Source of the DNA: Bacteroidales bacterium
GTDB lineage: Bacteria; Bacteroidota; Bacteroidia; Bacteroidales; UBA12077
Length of the DNA stretch: 40,287 nt
Direction: 5' to 3'
NCBI GenBank assembly: GCA_030637515.1
Contig: DAOWGM010000158.1
Coordinates: 1 to 40,287, forward strand
A program made the position numbers and the translations under genes. The notes under the pieces are model-generated. The model saw only the letters and a list, made by a program, of their open reading frames with translations, had not been told where the DNA came from and made no database searches. Shown here piece by piece: positions 30,166-39,222 of this stretch (the first letter of the stretch is position 1; each line of letters opens with the position of its first letter).

Positions 30166-31629
30166 TTATTTTGATAAATAGTTTATTACTGCATCATGTC
30201 GTTCTTCAACATGGATGTTCAGGTCGTCCAGTGAGTTAGTAAATTCCGATGATGATTTTAAAAATGTATATCCTTCTTGTTCGGCTTCCGAACCAATTAC
30301 ATAATCGGAGATTAAATTATGATAATATGCATATATTTCTTTTATATAAGATGGTTCAAATGCATCATCTATTACACTTTGCATATAACTTTCATACAAA
30401 TCTTCATATTCAGAAATATCTATTAAATATCTAATTAATGGCCAGTCGTTTCCAACCTCATCCATAGAAAATGATAATGGTTCTCTTTTTCCTTCATAAA
30501 GAGCTTCGTTGTTATCCCAAGGAATCCAAACAATTTTGTTTGTATATGGATTTGTGTATATATAGTAATTATGATTCATCACTCCATATGTATCCCAATT
30601 TTGAATTACTGTATTTACGGCCAGCCAATGCATAAAATTGTCAACATCAAATACCGCTTCCAGTTCCGTTTTCCATTGTTCTGTATCAGTTGTTCTTAAA
30701 CTTGAGTGTAAATTATTATATAGGGCTTCCACATCGCTATAATCCGCAATATCTTCATTTGTTTTTAAATCAAAATCGGCGGTATTAAATGTTCCATAAG
30801 CAAATGTTGCTGCTTCGTTTTCAGGTTTATAACAATTGCCCGCATTACTACCAAATTGATCGTCGAGCATTGCATCTTCAACAATTTCGGTAGCTGTGTA
30901 TAATCCAAAGTAAATTGGACCATCGCCATAATCAACGAAAATCTGATAATATGCTGTTTTAGGAGCTTTTATTCCTGCATCTCGAAAAATATCAGCTGCT
31001 ACTTTTTCGTGTAAAAACGATTGATCGTCATAGTTATTCGAAAATGCTATTTTTTGAAATCCATAAAATCGCTGATCATCTATTTCCGGATATTCGTCTT
31101 CGAACTCATCAAAATCGAAACGAAAAGCTAGTTTCATACACCCATTTTGCCAAGTTGTTCGCAAACTTGAGTTTCCCTTGAAACGAACTCCTACATTATA
31201 CCATTCTATTCCATTAAAGAAAACTGAAGACTCGGAAAATACAGGTGTAAAATCATCTCCTCCTCCTGACGGTGGTCCCGGAGGAAAATCACCTTCAAAA
31301 GAAGCAAACATTGGAGCTGGCATGCTACTACCCGTACCAAATTCACCAATATTATCGTTTAAATCCTGAAGCATTATATCCCAATTTTCAGACGAAATAA
31401 CCAAATCAATTCGGTTTACCTTATCTTGTGGATAAACAATATCGTAATCAGGAATTGCATCATCGGAATGTGTTGCCAAGGTCCAATCGGCTAATCCTTC
31501 ACCAGCTGTTACACTACTTGTGGTTTCATCATCTGTAACAACTACTTGTTCGTAACACGAAGTATTCACTAATAGCATTAGCATTGTTAAAAAAAGTGCG
31601 TTCATAGTTTTATTTCTTGTCGTGATCAT
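30166..31629 (-). CDS. CotH-family protein, putative lipoprotein
   Basis: The 487-aa protein has a lipoprotein-like signal (lipobox NTSC). After a short spacer the CotH kinase-like domain begins at VNRIDLVISSENWD (about residues 70-83), with VGVRFKGNSSLR, LAFRFDFDEFEDEY, FHEK-like SFLHEKVAADIFRDAGI, YYQIFVDYG, WDTYGVMNHNYYIYTNP and IVWIPWDNNEAL with the metal-binding asparagine/aspartate. CotH proteins are atypical kinases that phosphorylate spore-coat or surface proteins in other bacteria. In Bacteroidota they often sit beside VTC and DUF4956 genes, as here. The substrate is unknown. A start at 31605 is also possible. Confidence 0.85.
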   Translation of the reverse strand: MITTRNKTMNALFLTMLMLLVNTSCYEQVVVTDDETTSSVTAGEGLADWTLATHSDDAIPDYDIVYPQDKVNRIDLVISSENWDIMLQDLNDNIGEFGTGSSMPAPMFASFEGDFPPGPPSGGGDDFTPVFSESSVFFNGIEWYNVGVRFKGNSSLRTTWQNGCMKLAFRFDFDEFEDEYPEIDDQRFYGFQKIAFSNNYDDQSFLHEKVAADIFRDAGIKAPKTAYYQIFVDYGDGPIYFGLYTATEIVEDAMLDDQFGSNAGNCYKPENEAATFAYGTFNTADFDLKTNEDIADYSDVEALYNNLHSSLRTTDTEQWKTELEAVFDVDNFMHWLAVNTVIQNWDTYGVMNHNYYIYTNPYTNKIVWIPWDNNEALYEGKREPLSFSMDEVGNDWPLIRYLIDISEYEDLYESYMQSVIDDAFEPSYIKEIYAYYHNLISDYVIGSEAEQEGYTFLKSSSEFTNSLDDLNIHVEERHDAVINYLSK

Positions 31630-31647
31630 ATCTGTTAATTTTAAACA

Positions 31648-32340
31648 TTAAAACGAAAATTTATAACCGAGTCCAATTATATACGTATCTTTATTATAAG
31701 ATTGATTTAGCTCATTATCAATTCTATAAAATAATTCCACATCGCCAAACTTCTTCAAAGAATATTCAAGTCCCAATGTCCATCGAAGCTTACTTAATTC
31801 AGTTGTATTAACACCTTCTATTTGACGATATAACTCTACATTGAAGAATGGATCGAACTTGAACTTTTTAATATTATAATCGACTGAGAATTTGTTGCGT
31901 AGATTGTATAAATTATTACTTGATTCACTGGTAAAGAAATCTTCATCTTTATTCTGGAATCGGATTCTGTAAGCTAATGTAAATCGATTCACCTTTTGTT
32001 TATACTGAAAATCAGTATTCCATCTGTGTTGTGATTCAAAATTCAATTCTTTATTTTTATTTTGATAAAAACGGTAATTGGCACCTACAGCAAAATGTTT
32101 ATTTATCTTATAATCAACACCTAAATCAGTAAAGTAAGTGTCAAATTGTGAAATATCATTTGAGAACCGAAATTCCTGATCTAAAGATATTTTCCAGTGA
32201 TCGTTTATCTTTTTTGAGATTCCGATACTTGTCCATTGCTCCAAATCCGAAATTACTTTGGTTTCCTGAGCCTTTACTGTTACAATTAAGCCTGTAAATA
32301 TTAATGAAGCTAATATTATATATTTTGTTTTTCTTTTCAT
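31648..32340 (-). CDS. DUF2490-family outer-membrane beta-barrel protein
   Basis: The 230-aa protein has a signal peptide ending in VKA-Q (about residues 21-24) and then a repeated strand pattern: WTSIGISKKINDHWKISLDQ, FRFSNDISQFDTYFTDLGVD, FAVGANYRFYQN, FTLAYRIRFQNKD, WTLGLEYSLKKFGDVELFYR and the terminal YIIGLGYKFSF. The last strand ends in Phe, as outer-membrane barrels often do. This is the DUF2490 layout. It is in the CotH/DUF4956/VTC unit and may serve as its surface outlet. No transport role is shown. Confidence 0.82.
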   Translation of the reverse strand: MKRKTKYIILASLIFTGLIVTVKAQETKVISDLEQWTSIGISKKINDHWKISLDQEFRFSNDISQFDTYFTDLGVDYKINKHFAVGANYRFYQNKNKELNFESQHRWNTDFQYKQKVNRFTLAYRIRFQNKDEDFFTSESSNNLYNLRNKFSVDYNIKKFKFDPFFNVELYRQIEGVNTTELSKLRWTLGLEYSLKKFGDVELFYRIDNELNQSYNKDTYIIGLGYKFSF

Positions 32341-32353
32341 TGTTAATCGTTTT

Positions 32354-32401
32354 TTGCTTTTAGCTATCCTGCCTATCGGCAGGCAAGTTGCTTTTAGCTA
32401 T
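32354..32401. repeat. Palindrome flanked by 14-base direct repeats
   Basis: CCTGCC and GGCAGG pair around TATC (32368-32383). The palindrome is flanked by TTGCTTTTAGCTAT at 32354-32367 and again at 32388-32401, suggesting insertion with target duplication or slippage. Confidence 0.6.
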
Positions 32402-32413
32402 TAGAATTAATAA

Positions 32414-33115
32414 TTATATCATATCCTGATTAACAGAAAATTCATCTTCTTCATAAACTTGTGTTCCATTGAAATAATAGATTTTTACCTCAGCTGTATC
32501 ACGCAGGAAATTAATTTTACCCACTTCTGCCCTATTAATTTCTAAACCTGTTCGTTCTTTGAGATCTTCTAATAACAAACTATAATTTTCAGGTTTGATT
32601 AAATCAATCTTTTCATAAACAATGGTTTTCCTGATTTCATTCTTTAATAGCCAAATACGCTCTAAACCGTAAACAACGGCTACTATAGCAAGATTTGTAA
32701 AAACCAGCTCGGCATAACTCACCTTTTTATTGGCTAAAGCATTCATAACCGATAAGCCAATTATGATAAAAAGATATGTCATCTCTTTAATGGGAATAGT
32801 TGTTGTTCTATAGCGAATTATTCCAAAAATGGCAAAAAGACCCAAAGCAAAACCTAATTCGAGTTTTACATTTTCGAGTAAGAAACATAAAAGAAAAACA
32901 ACGATGCTAATCAGAAAATAAGTAAACAAATAATCTTTTCTTCGCCTTGTATTGTAATACAATACCTTAATTATAATAAAACTAACTATAAAATTAAATA
33001 AAAAACGAACTACCAATTCGCTAAAATCTTCTATATCGACTAAATCAATATTAAAAAATTTCAGTCCACTAATTCCACTCTCAACAGTTGTTGATATTAA
33101 AGTAAGTAATTCCAT
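32414..33115 (-). CDS. DUF4956-family membrane protein
   Basis: The 233-aa protein has about four hydrophobic segments (near residues 36-52, 65-80, 87-101 and 113-128) with the DUF4956 core ALGLFAIFGIIRYRTTTIPI (about residues 88-107) and MTYLFIIIGLSVMNAL. The C-terminal 90 residues are a soluble domain. Members are regularly encoded next to VTC-domain proteins, as here, four bases from the VTC gene. They are thought to work in polyphosphate or surface metabolism with the VTC enzyme, but no activity is proved. Confidence 0.85.
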   Translation of the reverse strand: MELLTLISTTVESGISGLKFFNIDLVDIEDFSELVVRFLFNFIVSFIIIKVLYYNTRRRKDYLFTYFLISIVVFLLCFLLENVKLELGFALGLFAIFGIIRYRTTTIPIKEMTYLFIIIGLSVMNALANKKVSYAELVFTNLAIVAVVYGLERIWLLKNEIRKTIVYEKIDLIKPENYSLLLEDLKERTGLEINRAEVGKINFLRDTAEVKIYYFNGTQVYEEDEFSVNQDMI

Positions 33116-33119
33116 ATTC

Positions 33120-33866
33120 TTATGCTGTTAATTTATTGATTAATAAAAATTTAGATTTAAAATTGTTTGACTTTAACTTTGGATATATCATTGCTGTTCC
33201 GATGCAATATTTACTGAAGCTACAAGGTCTTACCCGATATTTCTTTAAGACTTTTACCACTTCTGAATTGATTGAATATTTATCTTGTTTAACTTCTATA
33301 ATTGCCAATAAGGGTAATAAGCCAACACTACCACTATCATTTTCAAATTTTAACTTGAAGTCGATTGTTACTCTTTCTGTTGTATTGCTTAGAGTAATTC
33401 TTTGAAATGAATTATATAATTTCACTTCTAACTCTTGGGAAGAAAATGGTGATTTATAATCCAGAAAATCAATTTCTTTATTGGAAAAACAAGCATTACT
33501 TTCTGGTTTTACAATTCTTGATTTTAATGTTCTGCTTTTATTACTCTTAAATTTAATTTCTAAGAAGCTTAAATCTGAGTTTACATATTCTCTTTCACGA
33601 ACTTTGTATCTGTTAAGCTTCCCGTTCTGATGTTCATGAAACATTTTAAATTCTGATGTGTCATAATATTTTGTGCGATACGACATAATACGCTGATCGT
33701 TAATCTCAAGAACCTTATAGGATTCTATGAGATCTTTCAAGATTTCGGTCAACTTAAAAACGGAGCAAACAAATTTTGTATCAACTCGATTTAAAAGCTT
33801 AACATTATCCATCTCCTTAAGTGAAGTTGGATAAAACTGATTGATTATTTTTTCGAGTGCTTTCAT
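33120..33866 (-). CDS. VTC-domain polyphosphate polymerase-like protein
   Basis: The 248-aa protein has the VTC catalytic-domain motifs: LLNRVDTKFVCS (residues 24-35), RTKYYDT (about residues 64-70), NRYKVREREY (about residues 85-94) and LEIKFKSNKSRTLKSR (about residues 102-117), with a final IEVKQDKYS and LKKYRVRPCSFSKY. Conserved Arg, Lys and Glu residues bind ATP and phosphate in yeast Vtc4. The bacterial relatives are single-domain proteins like this one, without the SPX domain. It is followed at once by the DUF4956 membrane partner, supporting a membrane complex. Confidence 0.85.
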   Translation of the reverse strand: MKALEKIINQFYPTSLKEMDNVKLLNRVDTKFVCSVFKLTEILKDLIESYKVLEINDQRIMSYRTKYYDTSEFKMFHEHQNGKLNRYKVREREYVNSDLSFLEIKFKSNKSRTLKSRIVKPESNACFSNKEIDFLDYKSPFSSQELEVKLYNSFQRITLSNTTERVTIDFKLKFENDSGSVGLLPLLAIIEVKQDKYSINSEVVKVLKKYRVRPCSFSKYCIGTAMIYPKLKSNNFKSKFLLINKLTA

Positions 33867-33975
33867 ATCTTAAACTATTGCTTCTTGGGAACAATAATAA
33901 GGTCAGAACATGCAGAATGAAAATCAAATCAATGTTTGGGGAGATTTATATGCTGGAAAGGGGAATTTTATCAAT

Positions 33976-34004
33976 GAAAAAGCCGGGACAAATTTGCCCC
34001 GGCT
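33976..34004 (-). terminator. Intrinsic terminator after the DUF6515 gene
   Basis: On the minus strand AGCCGGG and CCCGGCT pair around a 10-base loop, followed by a T run (33976-33980). It lies about 45 bases after the stop at 34049. Confidence 0.85.
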
Positions 34005-34048
34005 TAATGAATGAAACTATGTAGTTTACATTAAATACATTATTATAG

Positions 34049-34621
34049 CTACTTTTCTACTACTACTTCGTACCACTCTTCATTATTCTCATTCGTTATG
34101 GCTTTGTAATATGTTCCTTCGAATTCGTAAAATTCATCTCCGTTCATTTCTACATTTTTATAACCTTCAGGTAATGCATCAACTTTTGCCCCTTTTGGTG
34201 GATTTACAGTAACAAATTCGGTATCATCATCCGATTTAACATAATAGGTTCCATAGTAATAAAAATATTTTTTACCATGAATAATACATCGAATCTTTTC
34301 TTTTGGTAAAGTACGAACTCTTATTCCAATTGGTGCTTTTGCAATCTTATAATTTGCTCCTGCTGACTTGTAGAAAATACCAGAATGATAATGGTATTTA
34401 TTACCCGAATGTTTAATTATAAAAGCATTTTTAGGAGCTGTTTTATATGAATATCCCCAACGTGGTAGTTTTGAATAACGGTAATGCGGAGCATGTCGTT
34501 TTGTCTTCTGATGTTTCTGTCGTTGAGCTTGTTTATGTTTGTTTCGTTGCGCATTAACTGATGTAAATGAAATGCAGAGAATGCTTATAAAGATAATTGT
34601 AATAAGATTTTTTGTTTTCAT
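34049..34621 (-). CDS. DUF6515-family exported protein
   Basis: The 190-aa protein has a signal peptide cleaved near SVNA-Q (about residues 20-23), then a very basic Lys/His/Arg/Gln-rich stretch (residues 24-45), then three similar beta units: YHYHSGIFYKSAGANYKI, YFYYYGTYYVKSDD and FYEFEGTYYKAITNE, each with FxxxGxYY and then PxGxxVxxLP. This repeat pattern marks the DUF6515 family, of unknown function, found in Bacteroidota envelopes. I start at the ATG at 34621. A clear terminator follows. It stands alone. Confidence 0.78.
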   Translation of the reverse strand: MKTKNLITIIFISILCISFTSVNAQRNKHKQAQRQKHQKTKRHAPHYRYSKLPRWGYSYKTAPKNAFIIKHSGNKYHYHSGIFYKSAGANYKIAKAPIGIRVRTLPKEKIRCIIHGKKYFYYYGTYYVKSDDDTEFVTVNPPKGAKVDALPEGYKNVEMNGDEFYEFEGTYYKAITNENNEEWYEVVVEK

Positions 34622-34783
34622 AATGTTTTGATTTGTATTTCTACAAAATAAAGAATCTAACATGAAGCGAAAATGAATTTTTATTCTGAAATAGAAATTT
34701 GATCAACGAAATATTCCCTAATTTAATTTGGTAATGACGTACCTTTTTCCTTGTTTTGTCAATCGCAATATTTTCAAATTTTA

Positions 34784-36328
34784 ATGAGAACAAAAAAAAG
34801 TAAAATCAAGAGATTAAAGAAATATCATAAATGGCCTGGATTAATTTTATCATTTATATTAATTTATTATGCAGTTTCAGGTATTTTAATGAATCATCGA
34901 AATTTAATTTCAGGTATTGATGTAAATAGAAATTCATTACCAAATGATTATCAATATAAAAACTGGAATTTAGCCGCATTAAAAGGAAATCAAACCATAT
35001 CAAGTGATAGTATATTAGTTTATGGAAATATTGGAGTTTGGTTAACAGATTCAACATTTCAGGAATTTAAAGATTTCAATACAGGCTTCCCTAAAGGAAC
35101 GGATAACAGAAAAACATTTGATCTTCATTTATCATCAAATAAGAACTTATATGCTGCTACATTGTTTGGATTGTTCAATTATAACTTTGAAATATCACAA
35201 TGGCAGAAAATACCTCTTGACACTAAAATTGAACGTTTCGTTTCGGTTATAAGTAAAGGTGATACCATACTCGCCATGAACCGGTCTTATATTTTTATGG
35301 GAATTGATAAAGGATTGAATACAGAATTCACAAAAATTCAACTAAAAGCACCAGAATTTTATGAAAACAATGTGAGTTTGTTTGAAGCTATTTGGCAAAT
35401 ACATTCCGGTGAAGTATTTGGTTTACCAGGCAAGCTTATCGTTGATTTAATGGGTTTATTAATCATTGTGCTTTCTATTACTGGTAATATCTATTTCTTT
35501 TTTCCAAAATTGATAAAAAGGAGAAAGCGAAAAGAAAAATCTACATCAAAATTAGTAGCATCAAATAAGGTATCTTTAAAATGGCACAATAAAATCGGAG
35601 CCTGGTTTATTATTGTACTTGTTATAATTACTTTAACCGGGATGTTTTTACGTCCTCCTCTCCTTTTAACTATAGCAAGAGCAGATATTCCTGTAATTAA
35701 ATTTACACACCTTGATCAACCAAATCCCTGGTACGATGACTTAAGAGATCTTCATTATGACAAAGAAAGAGATGCTTTTATATTGGCAGGATACAACGGT
35801 TTGTATGAACTGAAAACTTTAAATAGCACTCCAAAACTATATAATTCGCAACCACCTGTTAGTGTTATGGGAATTAATGTTTTTGAGAAATTCGATAACA
35901 ATTCATTTCTAATTGGTTCATTTAGTGGATTGTTTTTATGGAATCCTGATCTCAATGTAATTTTTGATTTTATTTCAGGCAAGCCATATCAAGGAAGTTC
36001 ATCAGGTCGACCTTTTGGATCTTATGCTATAAGTGGATTAATTAAGGATAACAGTGGTAATTTACATATTGTAGACTATAGTAATGGAATTTTATCAAGA
36101 AATAAAACAATGAACTTTCCTGAAATGCCTGAAAACATTTTATCAAATTCGCATATGTCTTTATGGAATTTATGTTTGGAAATACATACTGGGCGAATTT
36201 TTAGCTTCTTATTTAGTGATTTTTACATCTTGATTGTTCCCATAACGGGAATTATATCATTGATAGTAATTATGAGTGGATATTTACTTTATCGAAGAAA
36301 AAAGAAACGTTCTAATAAAACAAATTAG
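34784..36328 (+). CDS. PepSY-type membrane protein
   Basis: The 514-aa protein has a basic N-terminus, a first transmembrane segment (YHKWPGLILSFILIYYAVSG), a large periplasmic part, two further segments near residues 215-240 and 265-285 (WHNKIGAWFIIVLVIITLTGM), a second soluble part with repeated SGLFLWNPD-type strands, and a last segment near the C-terminus. The HKWPG and WHNKIGAW histidine motifs are like PepSY-associated membrane proteins, which include iron reductases and siderophore-linked proteins. No redox cofactor is certain. I start at the ATG at 34784. Its stop overlaps the convergent kinase gene by four bases. Confidence 0.72.
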   Translation: MRTKKSKIKRLKKYHKWPGLILSFILIYYAVSGILMNHRNLISGIDVNRNSLPNDYQYKNWNLAALKGNQTISSDSILVYGNIGVWLTDSTFQEFKDFNTGFPKGTDNRKTFDLHLSSNKNLYAATLFGLFNYNFEISQWQKIPLDTKIERFVSVISKGDTILAMNRSYIFMGIDKGLNTEFTKIQLKAPEFYENNVSLFEAIWQIHSGEVFGLPGKLIVDLMGLLIIVLSITGNIYFFFPKLIKRRKRKEKSTSKLVASNKVSLKWHNKIGAWFIIVLVIITLTGMFLRPPLLLTIARADIPVIKFTHLDQPNPWYDDLRDLHYDKERDAFILAGYNGLYELKTLNSTPKLYNSQPPVSVMGINVFEKFDNNSFLIGSFSGLFLWNPDLNVIFDFISGKPYQGSSSGRPFGSYAISGLIKDNSGNLHIVDYSNGILSRNKTMNFPEMPENILSNSHMSLWNLCLEIHTGRIFSFLFSDFYILIVPITGIISLIVIMSGYLLYRRKKKRSNKTN

Positions 36329-37674
36329 AACGTTAGATTTACTTTTGTTTGTATATTAGGTTCCGATTCAATATTAATTGATCCCTTATGTAGTTTCATG
36401 ATTTGTCGAGAAAGAGGTAACCCAACTCCTGAACCATTTTCTTTTGTAGTATAGAAGGGAATAAAAACATTATCAATAACATCCTTGCTAATACCTTTAC
36501 CGTTATCAATTATCTGGATCTTTATCCTTTGATTTTTCTCGATAAGTGCGTTCAACTCAATTTGTGGAGTTGAAATATTATTAAGAGCTTCAATAGAATT
36601 TTTTATTAAGTTAATAATTACTTGCTCAATCATGCCTCTATCAGCTAATAACGAAAGATTCTTTGTCTTCACATTAATAATTACTGTAATTTTCTTTTCT
36701 TTAATTTCATTATCAAATAATTGAACAACTTTATGTAAAAACTTCCCCGTTTCGAATGTTTCAAATTTAGGTTTAGGAAGCTTTGAAATTGTACGATAGT
36801 TATCAATAAACCCAAGTAATCCTCTGCCTCTGTTCTCTATAATGTCTGCATTTTCAACAATATCAGAAATTAATTCATTACTAATCTCTGCTTGATCTAA
36901 TAATTTATCATTATTTTTCAAATACCGCTTAATAGCATGTGCCAGTGATGTAATTGGAGTAATTGAATTCATCATCTCGTGTGTTAAAACACTGGTGAGC
37001 TTTTGCCATGATTCTATTTCATTAGTTTCAATTTCCTGCTTAACATCATGAATGGTGAATAACTTTACTTTTTTATTATCAATTTTAAATTCAGATGAAG
37101 AAAAAGCCAGATAATATAAATTATCATTAATTGTCTTTTTTATTATTGTAGATTCAGAAGACTTTATTTTATGAAGAACTTTAACAAATTCATCTTCTAA
37201 ATCATTAACATTTAATAATCTGAGGTTTTCTTTATTCAAAAACGTTTTAGCTTGATTATTTACAAACTCAATATCACCAGATTCGGTAAAAGCTAATAAT
37301 CCGGTCTTTATATTGTCAATTACATATTTTAGGTAATGTTCTTTTTGCTCTTTTTCAGCTTTAATCTGTTTTACATCTGTATTAATTTTATCGAAACTAT
37401 TTCTTAAGCCTTTAAATGTTTTTTCTATATTTTCTTTGTTAAATAATAAAGATGTATCGCCCTGTTGAAGGTGTGTCAGAAACTCAGCCAGTTCTCTGTT
37501 TGTTCTATTTACGTATTTAATTAAATAAGCTATTTGTACTAAACCCAAAAATACGATAAATACTGAAGTCAGCATATTATCATCTTTTTCAATAAAATAC
37601 ACAAATAAGAAGCAGGTTAATACTATAATAATTATCCTTGAAAAGATGCTTATATAAAACTTATTGTATGTCAT
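36325..37674 (-). CDS. NtrB-like sensor histidine kinase
   Basis: The 449-aa protein has two N-terminal membrane segments (about residues 7-26 and 33-50). A PAS domain (about residues 105-200, LKYVIDNIKTGLLAFTESGD) and a HisKA region follow, with the phosphoacceptor in LTSVLTHEMMNSITPI. The HATPase part has MIEQVIINLIKNSIEAL, DNGKGIS and GSGVGLPLSRQ. This is the layout of kinases that feed sigma-54 activators. Its start overlaps the end of the activator gene by 14 bases, and the pair is transcribed as a unit. The signal is unknown. Confidence 0.92.
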   Translation of the reverse strand: MTYNKFYISIFSRIIIIVLTCFLFVYFIEKDDNMLTSVFIVFLGLVQIAYLIKYVNRTNRELAEFLTHLQQGDTSLLFNKENIEKTFKGLRNSFDKINTDVKQIKAEKEQKEHYLKYVIDNIKTGLLAFTESGDIEFVNNQAKTFLNKENLRLLNVNDLEDEFVKVLHKIKSSESTIIKKTINDNLYYLAFSSSEFKIDNKKVKLFTIHDVKQEIETNEIESWQKLTSVLTHEMMNSITPITSLAHAIKRYLKNNDKLLDQAEISNELISDIVENADIIENRGRGLLGFIDNYRTISKLPKPKFETFETGKFLHKVVQLFDNEIKEKKITVIINVKTKNLSLLADRGMIEQVIINLIKNSIEALNNISTPQIELNALIEKNQRIKIQIIDNGKGISKDVIDNVFIPFYTTKENGSGVGLPLSRQIMKLHKGSINIESEPNIQTKVNLTF

Positions 37675-39028
37675 ATTTTTTCAACTTTAAATATAAGGTT
37701 GTTCGTGAAATATCAAGTTCTTTGGCTGTCTTTGTTAAATTACCTTTATGCTTTTCTAAAACCTTTTGAATTGTGCTTTTCTCAACATCCTCAAGCTTAT
37801 TCGACTTATTTTCTATCACTTGTGCAGATTTCAAGTAAAAATCATCAGCGCTTAATTCTGGCTTTTCACATAAAATAACAGTTTTTTCCATAGTATGTAT
37901 TAATTCACGTACATTTCCTTTCCATGGATAATTCATTAATTCCAATTCTGCCCCTTTAGAAATTCTTACATCACCTTTTTTATATTTCTCGGTATATTTA
38001 TTCAAATAAAATTTTGCAAGTTCAATAACATCAGCTCCTCTTTCTTTCAGTGAAGGAGAATGAATCTGAATTGTATTAATTCTATAAAAAAGATCTTCCC
38101 GAAATTGTCCTTGTTCTATTAAGTCTTCAATATTATTATTCGTTGCACAAATTAATCGAACATCAATTGGAATTTCTTTTGTGCTTCCTACTCTATATAT
38201 TTTTCTATTCTGTAAAACTGTTAAGAGCTTGGCTTGAATTGCTTGTGAAAGATTACCTATCTCATCTAAAAACAATGTTCCTCCTGAAGCCGACTCCAAA
38301 CGTCCAATTCGATCTTCCTTCGCATCAGTAAATGCTCCTTTCACATAACCAAAAAGTTCACTTTCTATTAAAGTATCACTAATGGAAGCTATATCCACAG
38401 TCATAAATATTTCATTAGCTTTATCTGATCTTTTATGGATTTCTCTGGCAATTAATTCTTTTCCAGTTCCATTTTCACCCAAAATCAAAATATTTGCATC
38501 GGTTTTTGATACTTTTTCGATAAGGGAAAATACTTCTTTCATTTTATCCGATGATCCAATAAAATCTTCAAAAGGTTTATTAATATCTTGATTTAATTGT
38601 CCTTGACGAGTTTCGAGTATTTCATTTTTACGTTTGGATTGGCTTAATTTTATTGTATTCAAAATAGTTGTGATAAACTTTTCAGCATCCCAGGGTTTAG
38701 AAATAAAATCTGTAGCTCCTTTTTTTATGGCTTTTACGGCTAATTCAATATCACCATACGCAGTTATCATTATTACCGGAGTGTTTGTGTCAAGCTTTAA
38801 TATTTCTTCTAACCAAAACAGTCCTTCATTTCCAGTATTTATTCCAGCCTTAAAATTCATATCTAACAATATAACATCAAAGCTTTCTTTTGATAATATG
38901 GAATGTATTTGATTCGGATTTTTAATTGTAGTTACAGATTCACATTCATATTTAAGTAACTGTTTTACAGTTTTTAGTACAAAATCATTATCATCAATAA
39001 CTAAAATCTTTCCTGATTTAGTTTTCAT
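37661..39028 (-). CDS. NtrC-family sigma-54-dependent response regulator
   Basis: The 455-aa protein has a receiver (Asp12, Asp13 and phosphoacceptor Asp56 in LLDMNFK), a sigma-54 AAA+ domain with Walker A GENGTGKE, the GAFTGA loop in the form GAFTDA, LFLDEIGNL and RVGSTKEIPIDVRLI, and a Fis-type HTH at the C-terminus (KTAKELDISRTTLYLKLKKY). It should remodel RNA polymerase with sigma-54. I start at the ATG at 39028; the in-frame stretch back to 39091 has no receiver pattern. It is divergent from the FtsX-like permease gene, whose upstream region has a sigma-54 site and palindrome, making that gene its likely target. Confidence 0.93.
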   Translation of the reverse strand: MKTKSGKILVIDDNDFVLKTVKQLLKYECESVTTIKNPNQIHSILSKESFDVILLDMNFKAGINTGNEGLFWLEEILKLDTNTPVIMITAYGDIELAVKAIKKGATDFISKPWDAEKFITTILNTIKLSQSKRKNEILETRQGQLNQDINKPFEDFIGSSDKMKEVFSLIEKVSKTDANILILGENGTGKELIAREIHKRSDKANEIFMTVDIASISDTLIESELFGYVKGAFTDAKEDRIGRLESASGGTLFLDEIGNLSQAIQAKLLTVLQNRKIYRVGSTKEIPIDVRLICATNNNIEDLIEQGQFREDLFYRINTIQIHSPSLKERGADVIELAKFYLNKYTEKYKKGDVRISKGAELELMNYPWKGNVRELIHTMEKTVILCEKPELSADDFYLKSAQVIENKSNKLEDVEKSTIQKVLEKHKGNLTKTAKELDISRTTLYLKLKKYDIQ

Positions 39029-39070
39029 TTTGTATGATTTAAATGTTATTTTAGATAAAAATACATGTAA

Positions 39071-39108
39071 TTGTTCAGTTATTAAAAACAAACGTTCAGT
39101 TTCTGAAC
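39071..39108. promoter_or_regulatory. Probable activator binding site (palindrome plus half-site)
   Basis: GTTCAG and CTGAAC form a perfect 6-base palindrome around TTT (39094-39108). A further TTGTTCAGTT half-site lies at 39071-39080. It is about 70-100 bases upstream of the sigma-54-like promoter, where NtrC-type activators bind. Confidence 0.6.
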
Positions 39109-39175
39109 AATTTATTATAATTACTAATAAGTATAAAACTACTACTTACATAATTGACAGAGACTTAGCAGGTAA

Positions 39176-39191
39176 TGGCACATACATTGGT
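39176..39191 (+). promoter_or_regulatory. Sigma-54-type -24/-12 promoter
   Basis: TGGCAC, five bases, then TTGGT. This matches TGGCAC-N5-TTGC except for the last base of the -12 element. It lies 32 bases upstream of the permease ATG and next to a divergent sigma-54 activator gene. Confidence 0.65.
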
Positions 39192-39222
39192 TTGATAAGA
39201 ACAAATCAAAAAATAAAAAGAT

